Source of the DNA: a virus
Length of the DNA: 22,613 bases
Virus record (IMG/VR): IMGVR_UViG_3300034093_003355
Coordinates: 1 to 22,613 of that record
Direction: 5' to 3' (one strand)
Under the pieces are notes generated by a model that was not told the DNA's origin, ran no database searches, and saw only the letters and a list, made by a program, of their open reading frames with translations. Made by a program: the position numbers and the translations under genes. Below are positions 14,981 through 21,980 of this stretch, in pieces; position 1 is the stretch's first letter; the number at the start of each line of letters is the position of its first letter.

Positions 14981-15494
14981 TACGATCAAGTGCTTCGACC
15001 TCCTCTACGGTTACACTTTTAACTAGCTTCATATAAAAAAGGTGCTCGTATAGTTCAGTTAAACAATTTTCACCGCTTTTGCTACGTAATATACGGATGT
15101 CAGATACGTTACGTACTTCCCGAGGTGAATCCTGCGGGCAAAATTTATATTTAACTAAATTCATAATGCCGATATCAAATATATCATCCCCAACGTAAAC
15201 CATTTCTTGAGTGGTGACGTTATACTCTTTTTCGAATTGAGTAATGAACGTAGCCTTATTACTCATTACCCCGTCTTTACGGTTAGTATAAAACGGTATG
15301 TTGCGGTTTTCAGCTACCTTTTGGTTAATATTAGGATCCCCTGAAAGGAATACAACATTCCACCCTGTAGCTCTAAATTTTTTAATAGCTGTAAAGTCTC
15401 GGTCATTAAAAGATTTTAATACCGCTTTACCGGTACTATCATAATACTTCTTTCCGTTCGTGAGTACCCCGTCTACGTCTAAGATTAGTAACAT
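14967..15494 (-). CDS. KdsC-like HAD phosphatase
   Basis: With the ATG at 15494 the product is 175 aa, close to KdsC (188 aa). The HAD motifs are complete: I, LDVDGVLTNG with nucleophile D6 and D8; II, S51 in FLSGD; III, K80; IV, VGDDIFD with D103, D104 and D107. There is no cap domain, as in the C0-type KdsC phosphatases that hydrolyse sugar phosphates such as KDO-8-P. The frame is open further upstream to 15536, but the HAD core begins only at 15494, so the shorter start is chosen. Even so it overlaps the GDPD-like gene by 56 nt. With the PfkB kinase and nucleotidyltransferase-isomerase it could remove a phosphate from a sugar bisphosphate, as GmhB does in heptose activation. No KDO-8-P synthase (KdsA) is present. 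Confidence 0.85.
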   Translation of the reverse strand: MLLILDVDGVLTNGKKYYDSTGKAVLKSFNDRDFTAIKKFRATGWNVVFLSGDPNINQKVAENRNIPFYTNRKDGVMSNKATFITQFEKEYNVTTQEMVYVGDDIFDIGIMNLVKYKFCPQDSPREVRNVSDIRILRSKSGENCLTELYEHLFYMKLVKSVTVEEVEALDRNEKF

Positions 15495-15945
15495 AATTCT
15501 TATAATGATATATGTTATCTGAACAAATTCCATCAAAATCTGCTAATTGTTCTTTAGAAAAGTGCCAACGCGTATCCTCTGGCATAACACATATAGATTG
15601 TTTATAAAATTCTTGATAAGTAGGACTCAACCATATATTACCACGGGTGGTAACTACAAAATCGTCTTTGTCTATTGAAAAGCAGTTTAAATTGTAGTAT
15701 GGCAACTTGCAAATTCTTAATGCTTCAATGTTTTTACAATGTATCCAGAGCCCTGGAGTGTTGCATAGAAACATAAAGTCAATAGGATATTGAGCGTTAT
15801 CATGACCTAGAAAAAACTTATCATTTATAGCCCATACGTCTATCTCTACCTCATAACCTTGGTCTACACAAAGTTTGATTTGATCGGGGTGATTTTCCCG
15901 GTCCCCTTTACCGGTTAAATTACCTCTGTGAGATATAAAGTTCAT
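15439..15945 (-). CDS. GDPD-like phosphodiesterase-fold protein (short)
   Basis: The 168-aa protein starts with the glycerophosphodiester phosphodiesterase landmarks: ISHRGN (H6, R7, G8), E17-N18, a Glu/Asp metal set in YEVEIDVW (E34, D36) and GHDN with H48/D49. The family hydrolyses glycerophosphodiesters through a TIM barrel, usually 230-250 aa. This protein is much shorter, so the barrel must be reduced. Related short forms occur in capsule and phage glycan clusters. The last 18 or so codons are basic (NLRRRRGTHERKE) and run through the beginning of the HAD gene in another frame, suggesting that the original end lay near residue 150. The upstream GT10 gene overlaps by 26 nt. Confidence 0.72.
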   Translation of the reverse strand: MNFISHRGNLTGKGDRENHPDQIKLCVDQGYEVEIDVWAINDKFFLGHDNAQYPIDFMFLCNTPGLWIHCKNIEALRICKLPYYNLNCFSIDKDDFVVTTRGNIWLSPTYQEFYKQSICVMPEDTRWHFSKEQLADFDGICSDNIYHYKNYVTNLRRRRGTHERKEVL

Positions 15946-16726
15946 GTTCGTGTATCCAATTTTCCGATAAAAGGTATTTTTTTGCTAATTCAAGATTCTC
16001 TCTAATAACCGGTAACTTGCTTTCGTAGTACTCAGGGGTGCATAATTTAAGTTTATCTTTTAATTCCACAAGGTCATTAAAAATAATAAACCCCTCATCG
16101 TTAAAGTAAGCAGAAATAGAAGGACACCCCCAGTATACCGGGATAGTACCAGTAACCAGGCAATCAATAAGCTTTTCGGTAAACCATACGTCTTTCTTGC
16201 AATTCTCTATAGCAAAATGATATCTATAGTCTTTCAATCCTTCAATCTTATCTTTAATAGGTCTATACCCGTTACCAAGTACATCAATGTTTGAACCACC
16301 AGCTTGTATGATTTGATGCCTCAACAAATGACCAGGTAATTGTCTCTTACCTGATGCTATAATAGAAAAGTTTTTACACTTAGGGTGTATTGCGTAGTCT
16401 TGCTCGTCAATCCAGCAACCACCAAACGGTACAAACGTACCGTTAACCTTTTCAATAAACTTTGTATCGTGGGACCATATCTCTCTAAATTTGTGAGTAT
16501 TTTGCTCTACATAGTTATAAACGTGAGGGATTAACTCGCGTGGTTCTAACAACCAGCCAATACCCCCGTCACACTCTTGTACATGGTAGTCAGTGTATAC
16601 GGTATTCTTAGGGTCTCCTGATTCTCTATTCCATTTAATATGTTTTGAAAACGTTTTAGGTGGCATCGGGTTATTGCTATATACGCAATGCGCAAAAGAG
16701 GAATCTCTTATATGTATTTCTTTCAT
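15920..16726 (-). CDS. GT10 fucosyltransferase-family enzyme
   Basis: The start is taken at the ATG 16724-16726, which overlaps the GT11 stop as ATGA; the only upstream start codon in frame is a TTG at 16738. The 268-aa protein matches the conserved C-terminal half of alpha-1,3/4-fucosyltransferases. YHFAIENCKKDVWFTEK (169-185) corresponds to 'F.L.FENS...YVTEK', followed by TGTIPVYWG (192-200), which contacts the GDP-sugar. The N-terminal acceptor-binding half is recognisable only by position. Family members use GDP-L-fucose; GDP-colitose, which lacks only the 3-hydroxyl, is a plausible donor here because of the ColD/GMER pair in the same island. No signal peptide or membrane segment is seen, so it acts in the host cytoplasm or at the membrane periphery. 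Confidence 0.85.
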   Translation of the reverse strand: MKEIHIRDSSFAHCVYSNNPMPPKTFSKHIKWNRESGDPKNTVYTDYHVQECDGGIGWLLEPRELIPHVYNYVEQNTHKFREIWSHDTKFIEKVNGTFVPFGGCWIDEQDYAIHPKCKNFSIIASGKRQLPGHLLRHQIIQAGGSNIDVLGNGYRPIKDKIEGLKDYRYHFAIENCKKDVWFTEKLIDCLVTGTIPVYWGCPSISAYFNDEGFIIFNDLVELKDKLKLCTPEYYESKLPVIRENLELAKKYLLSENWIHEHELYISQR

Positions 16727-17529
16727 AATTTTATCCAATCTGAAGGTATAACATCAGAAGAATTTAAATGTGCGTTGCCTGGGCCGAACCACACCTTAGG
16801 GGCAATTACAATCTTATTGGGATGCTCATTTAACCATGCACCCCACCACCCAAACGTACTGTTAACGATAATATTGTTCCGGCACATTGACATTGCTTTC
16901 ATATCTGAAAAGCATGAAGTTAAATCTGAATAATATACATTCTTACTCTTTATATTATCTTTACACCATTGTATATCATCTGAAAAGACAAGAACGTTTT
17001 TTAAGCGCGCTGATACAGTAGCTTCAAAAAAGTATTGAGATGATTGCAAAGGGTGAAACTGCTGCTTATTAACGAAGTCCCCTCTGCGTATATGTAAAGA
17101 GGTTGTCTCTTGGGGGTCTATTTCCAGATAACCAAAAAGATCGTTACTAGAGTTAACATGTTGCTGCTTAAATTTAAATATGTCTCTTATTTGTTTACTT
17201 GCATGCTTAAAGTAACGTTCAGATTGATAGTAACCAGTTAAATCTGTATTGTCTTGTATATTATCTATACTAGAACTATAATGAAAATGAGGCTCTTCGT
17301 GAATATATTTTATTTTTTTTAGATCCTCTGGGGCTAAAACAGGTATATCTACATCAAAACCGTCAAAAATAGATACGTTGTTACAGTTATAGTGTATATC
17401 AAAATAAGTCTCATGACGTGGTAATTTTACCTCATAACCTTTCTTAATAGCTGCCCCTACAGTAGCAGCCAGCTGAAACATTGAGTTTCCTAGGTTACCA
17501 TGACGACCTAATTTGGAAAACGTAATCAT
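16723..17529 (-). CDS. GT11 alpha-1,2-fucosyltransferase-family enzyme
   Basis: The 268-aa protein shows the GT11 motifs in order: GRHGNLGNSMFQLA (8-21, family GRxGNQxFQYA), GYYQSERYF (99-107), HIRRGDF (146-152, the HxRRGD motif contacting GDP) and NSTFGWWGAWL (223-233). Length and motif order fit bacterial alpha-1,2-fucosyltransferases (about 280-300 aa). The donor is GDP-L-fucose or a close relative; with the dehydrase in this island GDP-L-colitose is possible. It overlaps the GT2 gene by 4 nt (ATGA) and the GT10 gene by 4 nt, so the two fucosyltransferase-family genes are translationally coupled. Confidence 0.92.
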   Translation of the reverse strand: MITFSKLGRHGNLGNSMFQLAATVGAAIKKGYEVKLPRHETYFDIHYNCNNVSIFDGFDVDIPVLAPEDLKKIKYIHEEPHFHYSSSIDNIQDNTDLTGYYQSERYFKHASKQIRDIFKFKQQHVNSSNDLFGYLEIDPQETTSLHIRRGDFVNKQQFHPLQSSQYFFEATVSARLKNVLVFSDDIQWCKDNIKSKNVYYSDLTSCFSDMKAMSMCRNNIIVNSTFGWWGAWLNEHPNKIVIAPKVWFGPGNAHLNSSDVIPSDWIKL

Positions 17530-18332
17530 ACCCCTTTACAAGTTAAATAAATGCCTTTAAGTCTTGAAAGTACTACGTCTAAGGGTGTATCAGGATTTTC
17601 TATAGCAGATACGCCATGTTGCTTTCTATAATAATCTGCACCTTTCTTCATATTAGTAGTCCAAGTCTCGGTATGAGTAATAGAACTGTTCTGAATAGAG
17701 CCTGGAATCTCCGTTAACAGCTCATCGCTACCTTCAACATCTGGAAACCACCAGAACGCTGGTAACAAATTAGCTTTAATACCGCGTTGACAAAGTTCTA
17801 CATGCTCCCAGGCATTCTTAAAGTATTCATCATGTACCCCGGCTTTTTTAATATAGATAGGATTAAAATACGAAAATGCACCAACACTATGAGCATTTAA
17901 AGCTATTTTAATATTGTTTGGATACTCTACAATATATCTAGGGTTAGGTTTCTTGTAGTCTGGTGTTCTGTTAGCCGGGCCATGATAACCAAAATTCAAA
18001 TGCGTAATACCAGACCCTTGAGCAGCATCAATATATTTCTTCCATACATCAGAAGATTTAATAATGATATCATTTTCAATTAAGAAAATATGGTCACAGC
18101 CTGCATTTATAAGATATTTAAGAGCTTTATTCTTAGCTTTACCTACCGTTTGATAAGGTGGTCTGTTTTCGATTACATGAATACCTTCTGGTATAATTCC
18201 TTCTGGTAATTTAAGACCATCATTAATCAGAACAATCTCATCAAGAGGTCCTTTATTAGCCATAAGGCTAGCAACACATTGTTTAGTGTATTCAACCCGA
18301 TCACAGGCAATTATAGCAGCTCCAATTTTCAT
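17526..18332 (-). CDS. GT2-like glycosyltransferase (GT-A fold)
   Basis: The 268-aa protein begins KIGAAIIACDRVEYTKQCVAS, the usual GT2 first strand and helix. ND is at 37-38, a donor-site END occupies the DxD position (86-88, FLIENDII), and AWEHVELCQRG (174-184) supplies the ED-type catalytic/acceptor motif. It should be an inverting transferase; donor and acceptor are unknown. It is the first gene of the glycan island after gene 47, with which it shares a 4-nt overlap, so there is no separate promoter. Confidence 0.85.
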   Translation of the reverse strand: MKIGAAIIACDRVEYTKQCVASLMANKGPLDEIVLINDGLKLPEGIIPEGIHVIENRPPYQTVGKAKNKALKYLINAGCDHIFLIENDIIIKSSDVWKKYIDAAQGSGITHLNFGYHGPANRTPDYKKPNPRYIVEYPNNIKIALNAHSVGAFSYFNPIYIKKAGVHDEYFKNAWEHVELCQRGIKANLLPAFWWFPDVEGSDELLTEIPGSIQNSSITHTETWTTNMKKGADYYRKQHGVSAIENPDTPLDVVLSRLKGIYLTCKGV

Positions 18333-19381
18333 GCGTTTGTAGATTTGTGGTATAACTCAGTTACGTAAGTCTTTACTTTATCCTTATACTTAACATCAAG
18401 TAAATCAATAAATTCAGATATAGAATTCTCTACACTAACATTAAAATCTTTAGAATTAGCTTCTTCAGCATTTATTTTAGATAACTCTGTGTAGTCATAC
18501 TCTATTGTAAATTCAGCTGGCTTAATAGAGACAAGCTTCCTAATAATTGAGTCAACTACGTTAGGTTCTAGCTGTTTGTCAATAAAAAACTTAACTATAT
18601 TGCCTTTAATAAACCCTCGAAGAGATTCAGCAGTATAAGTGCCGTTAGCAATATCAGAATATCTAATTTTATTATAACGCGGGGATATAATATTCTCGAT
18701 AAACTCGTATTTAAGAGTATCTAGATCTAATATGTATAAGCCTTTAGTGGTACCATAGTCACCCCAATCTTGCTGGTACGGACACCCTACATAAAGAATA
18801 GTACCATCGTCGTACTTTCTTTCTTCTCGGTGATGAAAGTGTCCGGTAATAGTGAGAGGTGCGCGACTTGTTAAGTCAGAGGCCTTGAGTCCGTTAGTAC
18901 AGATCTTAAAGCTGTTCATCTTAAAGCTATTAATTTCAAAATGACCAAAAATAATATCACATTTTGGAACTGCTTCTACATCTTGACCCCACGGGCAGAA
19001 AGCTATTTTTTTGCCTTGCGTGTCAACCACCATAAGAGTGTCAACAACACTAATATTAGACCAGCCTCTGAGAATAGAAATTGAATTAATATCAGACTTA
19101 TCTTTATAAAAAGCGTCATGATTGCCCACAGTAATGATAATATTAAACTCGCGCAGACAATCAAAAATATCGGTAGTATTATGAAGAGTATTAACAGCAA
19201 TATCGTTTCGATCATGGAATATGTCTCCGGGTATAATTATATCTTTAATGCCTCTTTGGCGAAATTGTTCAGCAGCCCACTTAGCATGTTCAAGTGCAAT
19301 TTTATGCCAAGTTTCACTATTACGATGTACTCCGTAATGTGGATCTGAAAAGATCCCTACTTCTGAATTAATAATTTTCAT
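18329..19381 (-). CDS. 47: gp47, SbcD/Mre11-like nuclease subunit
   Basis: The 350-aa protein (T4 gp47: 339 aa) carries all calcineurin-type phosphoesterase motifs: FSDPHYG with D13 and H15; PGDIFHDR (51-58); VGNHDA (85-90, N87, H88, D89); FGHFE (145-149); and GHFHHR (180-185). These bind two Mn ions for exo/endonuclease action. It works with the gp46 ATPase to resect DNA ends for recombination-dependent replication. The C-terminal 100 residues form the capping and gp46-contact region, with no recognisable motif. It overlaps gene 55 by 14 nt and the first island gene by 4 nt. Confidence 0.95.
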   Translation of the reverse strand: MKIINSEVGIFSDPHYGVHRNSETWHKIALEHAKWAAEQFRQRGIKDIIIPGDIFHDRNDIAVNTLHNTTDIFDCLREFNIIITVGNHDAFYKDKSDINSISILRGWSNISVVDTLMVVDTQGKKIAFCPWGQDVEAVPKCDIIFGHFEINSFKMNSFKICTNGLKASDLTSRAPLTITGHFHHREERKYDDGTILYVGCPYQQDWGDYGTTKGLYILDLDTLKYEFIENIISPRYNKIRYSDIANGTYTAESLRGFIKGNIVKFFIDKQLEPNVVDSIIRKLVSIKPAEFTIEYDYTELSKINAEEANSKDFNVSVENSISEFIDLLDVKYKDKVKTYVTELYHKSTNA

Positions 19382-19913
19382 TGCTTTTGTATGTAACAGC
19401 CGGATTCACAGGGTCTTCAACTCCAACCCCTGGCCCAATAACACTATATACTTCTTCTTGATAAGCTGCAAGCGTATCTCTCATACGCTTTTCTTTTTTA
19501 ATACGACTACGCCAACAATTAAAAGAGATCGAGTTAAAGTATGAAAAAGGATTATTGCCTCTATCAAAGCGGTACTTCTTTTGTTTAAGTGCGTTAAACA
19601 TGTTAATCAAAGAATCACCAATGGCGTCTTCTTTAAAGGTATAATTAATAAAATTAGATGCATGTGCTAAGCCGTATGCAATATTTTTAATCATAAGGGC
19701 AAGTTCATTAGTAATGACATCAGTCTCATAGTACTTCTTAAGCTCGGCAGTAAAGTCTGCTGGACTTACATAGTATACCTTTTTAGCCTTAGCAGAGGCG
19801 CTTAGAACTTTAGGGGCTTTAGGCTCCTTAGGTTTCGGTGATGGTCTTGTCGCTGACTTGGATTTTTTCAAGGTCATAGAATTCTTTGCGTTTGTCGAAG
19901 TGTTTTCCGCCAT
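19368..19913 (-). CDS. 55: gp55-like late-transcription sigma factor
   Basis: The 181-aa protein (T4 gp55: 185 aa) matches the reduced sigma-region-2 of T4-like phages. Helices around NELALMIKNIAYGLAHASNF (69-88) and ALKQKKYRFDRGNNPFSYF (108-126) lead into FNCWRSRIKKEKRM (131-144), which corresponds to the T4 'NAFVQRIKKERKE' helix that binds the polymerase coiled coil and recognises the late -10 element. Residues 14-46 are a Lys/Pro/Ser/Ala-rich low-complexity segment. The T4 C-terminal hydrophobic clamp-binding tail is not obvious here (it ends TYKSNENY). The start is ATG 19913, with ATG 19877 as an alternative. The first choice overlaps uvsW by 86 nt, the second by 50 nt. Confidence 0.87.
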   Translation of the reverse strand: MAENTSTNAKNSMTLKKSKSATRPSPKPKEPKAPKVLSASAKAKKVYYVSPADFTAELKKYYETDVITNELALMIKNIAYGLAHASNFINYTFKEDAIGDSLINMFNALKQKKYRFDRGNNPFSYFNSISFNCWRSRIKKEKRMRDTLAAYQEEVYSVIGPGVGVEDPVNPAVTYKSNENY

Positions 19914-21276
19914 AAATTAATTCATCTACCAGGTCGATTATAGTGAGTACATCCTTGTTCTCATGAACACGTAGACCACGACCGATAGACTGTAAAGTTT
20001 TAATCTTAGACTTACCACCTGCTGCAAACATAATATAATGTATGTTTTTTATAGAAATGCCAGTAGAGAATATCTTGCTTATTGCAATACATACAACATC
20101 GTTATTGGTCTCCATTAGTTGCTGTATCTTTCTACGTTCTTCTACCTCAACACTTCCTTGTATAAAATATACTTGCTTATCACTTAATGCAGATAACTCT
20201 TTAAACATATTATCTCCATGAATAATATGGTCCACAAGAATAAGACAGTTGTTCTTAAGCTTATTAACTATGTTCTTTATAACCATATACCGAAACTTGT
20301 TATTATGTATAAAGTCTAATTCTGTTAAATAGCGTTGAGATGCTGCAACTGCAGTATAGTCAGGTTTAATACCGTACTCTAAGTGTACTGCAAGGGCCTG
20401 GGCATTAGCTATGTACTCTCCCCCAGCAGCTTCTCTTAAATTGGTAGTAGTTCTTTTAAAAATAACCGGGCCGATAAAGTTATTAATGTTCCAGGTATCA
20501 ATATCGCTTTCCGGTAAAGTGCCTGTAAAGCCAAAACGTCTTAAAGTAGGTATTTTATCAATAAGTTTATTAACTTTGTTACCTCTACGAAGCTTATGAC
20601 ATTCGTCTACAATTAGCATACCGACTTCTTTAAACCAACTCAGATCTGATTTCTCGCTTTGCAAAATACCCATATTGGCTATAATAACCTGGGCATTAGT
20701 ATCAATCTCATTATTACCTGACCACTTAGTTACGGTATCCATCGGATAGTTGTAACTAATAAAATCTTTATAGGTCTGCTCAACAAGACCAATGTCAGGT
20801 ACTACAATTAATACTCGCTCCTTATTACTCATTACTTGAGTAGCAGTGTAAACGAGATTTGCAATAATAAATGTCTTACCGCCACCGGTAGCAAGCTCGA
20901 TTATACCGTGACCAAATGTTAAAGCTTTATTGACAGCTTCTTCTTGATAGTCTCTCAAGGCATACTCACTCTTAAGTACCTCTTTATTTAATACCTGAAA
21001 GCGTAATTGCTCAAGTGCTGAAATCAGCTCATTGTTCATCGTTATTTCAAACGGTATAGTTTGACTATTAAGAAACTTAACAATTTCTGGTACCAAGCCA
21101 ATACCGCAATACCCTTGCGGGGTTATAGCATAAATGCGTTGGGGCATAAAACGCGAGTAACGATTAAACCGAGCCCCGGGATTCTTTACAGAGAACCGCT
21201 CTTTAATATTGTTGAGGTAGTCTGAGACTATCTTTACCTCTTTTCTCTTAGAATCATATTCAAAGCTTACCTTCAT
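19828..21276 (-). CDS. uvsW: UvsW, SF2 RNA/DNA helicase
   Basis: The 482-aa protein (T4 UvsW: 503 aa) has ordered superfamily 2 helicase motifs: Q-like LRDYQEEAV (107-115), Walker A ATGGGKT (129-135), DECH (224-227), GFTGT (249-253) and IGRGLR (431-436). An N-terminal domain of about 100 residues precedes the helicase core, as in T4. UvsW unwinds R-loops and branched DNA and drives the switch from origin- to recombination-dependent replication. It follows uvsY directly (stop and start share one base, 21276). The terminal residues after HFDKRKEFYDLEK are coded in the same DNA as the beginning of gene 55 in another frame. Confidence 0.95.
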   Translation of the reverse strand: MKVSFEYDSKRKEVKIVSDYLNNIKERFSVKNPGARFNRYSRFMPQRIYAITPQGYCGIGLVPEIVKFLNSQTIPFEITMNNELISALEQLRFQVLNKEVLKSEYALRDYQEEAVNKALTFGHGIIELATGGGKTFIIANLVYTATQVMSNKERVLIVVPDIGLVEQTYKDFISYNYPMDTVTKWSGNNEIDTNAQVIIANMGILQSEKSDLSWFKEVGMLIVDECHKLRRGNKVNKLIDKIPTLRRFGFTGTLPESDIDTWNINNFIGPVIFKRTTTNLREAAGGEYIANAQALAVHLEYGIKPDYTAVAASQRYLTELDFIHNNKFRYMVIKNIVNKLKNNCLILVDHIIHGDNMFKELSALSDKQVYFIQGSVEVEERRKIQQLMETNNDVVCIAISKIFSTGISIKNIHYIMFAAGGKSKIKTLQSIGRGLRVHENKDVLTIIDLVDELIYGGKHFDKRKEFYDLEKIQVSDKTITET

Positions 21277-21677
21277 TACGTGGTTTCAAGTTTCTGTAAG
21301 TCAATTACGTTTTTGCAATCGAAGGTTAACGAGCCCGTAAGTTTTTCTACTTTCTCCAGGTATTCGATAATAATTTTAAGCTTTTCAATACTTTCATCAA
21401 GCTTAGCTACAGTGGGATCATTTAATGCGGACTGTTCTAGAGCTTGCTTACTCAATGCAACCGGTACATCTGCAGTACACTTTTTAATTGCTGCTTTCTT
21501 AGCGTTAATCAGTCTACGTATCTGATCTTTATGCGTCATTAAACGAGCGACCCACTTGTGCTTAATTACAGGCACGAGCATGGCTTTATCCTTTAAAGAT
21601 AGCTCATCCACTTTAATATCTCCCAGTATTTCAGTCTGGTAATTAATAAATAATGTATCGTAATCTGGTAGTTCCAT
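21276..21677 (-). CDS. uvsY: UvsY recombination mediator
   Basis: With the ATG at 21677 the product is 133 aa (T4: 137 aa); a GTG at 21686 would add three residues. The pattern follows T4 UvsY: an early W (KWVARLMTH, around 42) starting a charged helix (DQIRRLINAKKAAIKK), a Ser/Leu/Asp segment (SALNDPTVAKLDESI) aligned to T4 'LSADKDVLKVDTSL', and a C-terminal helix ending in NVIDLQKLE that matches 'KHIQDMRAFE'. UvsY displaces SSB and loads UvsX on ssDNA. The gene is the first of the leftward block and shares one base with uvsW. Confidence 0.82.
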   Translation of the reverse strand: MELPDYDTLFINYQTEILGDIKVDELSLKDKAMLVPVIKHKWVARLMTHKDQIRRLINAKKAAIKKCTADVPVALSKQALEQSALNDPTVAKLDESIEKLKIIIEYLEKVEKLTGSLTFDCKNVIDLQKLETT

Positions 21678-21719
21678 AATTAACACCGTAAGTATAGTAT
21701 ACTTTAGATAATATTCAAC
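21678..21719. promoter_or_regulatory. Divergent promoter region between uvsY and the rightward genes
   Basis: The only strand switch in the window is in this 42-nt AT-rich gap. It contains the perfect palindrome AGTATACT (21696-21703) within GTATAGTATACT, giving TATACT in both directions, and further TA-rich sequence (GATAATATT, 21707-21715) ahead of the plus-strand ATG at 21720. Divergent promoters must lie here or inside the neighbouring genes. No T4-late TATAAATA was found. Exact promoter boxes are not claimed. Confidence 0.4.
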
Positions 21720-21968
21720 ATGAAAAATTTTGATAAAAGAATACTCGCTTTACTTGAAGATATGGGTAACACTTCTGCAGGTGCTTTTGGTGCAGGTCAA
21801 GCTCATGCTTTTCAGATAGGGCAAAGTGGGGACTTTTACGCTCCAGGAGATGCCCGGAACTTATTTGGCTCTAAACAAAAAAACAAGTTTACCCCTCCTG
21901 GATCTAAGTTTAAACCACCAGGTTTTAAAAAGGGTAAGGTTATCCGTAGAACACCTCCAGGCATGTAA
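21720..21968 (+). CDS. Unknown 82-aa basic protein with C-terminal PPG repeats
   Basis: The first rightward gene encodes MKNFDKRILALLEDMG, a short amphipathic helix, then a Gly/Ala-rich stretch (TSAGAFGAGQAHAFQIG), then a basic tail containing three PPG units (TPPGS, KPPGF, TPPGM). No catalytic motif or family is recognised. Low complexity and basic charge suggest a nucleic-acid-binding or virion-assembly peptide, but this is inference. It is considered real because it starts at the divergent gap, fills the space to the next gene 12 nt downstream and runs in the same direction as it. Confidence 0.7.
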   Translation: MKNFDKRILALLEDMGNTSAGAFGAGQAHAFQIGQSGDFYAPGDARNLFGSKQKNKFTPPGSKFKPPGFKKGKVIRRTPPGM

Positions 21969-21980
21969 TAAGTAGGGTTA

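Larger units (their letters stand above)
9348..18332 (-). other. Glycan-biosynthesis island inserted between genes 47 and 46
   Basis: Twelve consecutive minus-strand genes with sugar-related predictions lie between gene 47 and gene 46: five predicted glycosyltransferases (GT2, GT11, GT10, an unassigned GT-A type and a GT7-like GT-A), a ColD-like dehydrase, a GMER-type reductase, a nucleotidyltransferase-RpiB fusion, a PfkB kinase, a KdsC-type phosphatase, a cupin and a GDPD-like protein. All are joined by short overlaps or gaps of at most 18 nt, so they appear co-transcribed with the recombination genes. No transposase, integrase or repeat was seen at the edges. Gmd, ManB and ManC are absent. 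Confidence 0.85.

Noticed and set aside
13147-15494. A CMP-KDO pathway, suggested by a KdsC-like phosphatase and a nucleotidyltransferase
   Set aside because: There is no KdsA-type synthase, the transferase lacks a recognisable KdsB pattern, and a PfkB kinase would have no role.
19003-19215. Strongly hydrophobic 70-codon minus-strand frame
   Set aside because: It is an out-of-frame reading of the gene 47 phosphoesterase core; no independent start signal or spacing is seen.
21678-21719. T4-type late promoter (TATAAATA) in the divergent gap
   Set aside because: No such octamer is present on either strand; only generic TA-rich sequence and a short palindrome are visible.
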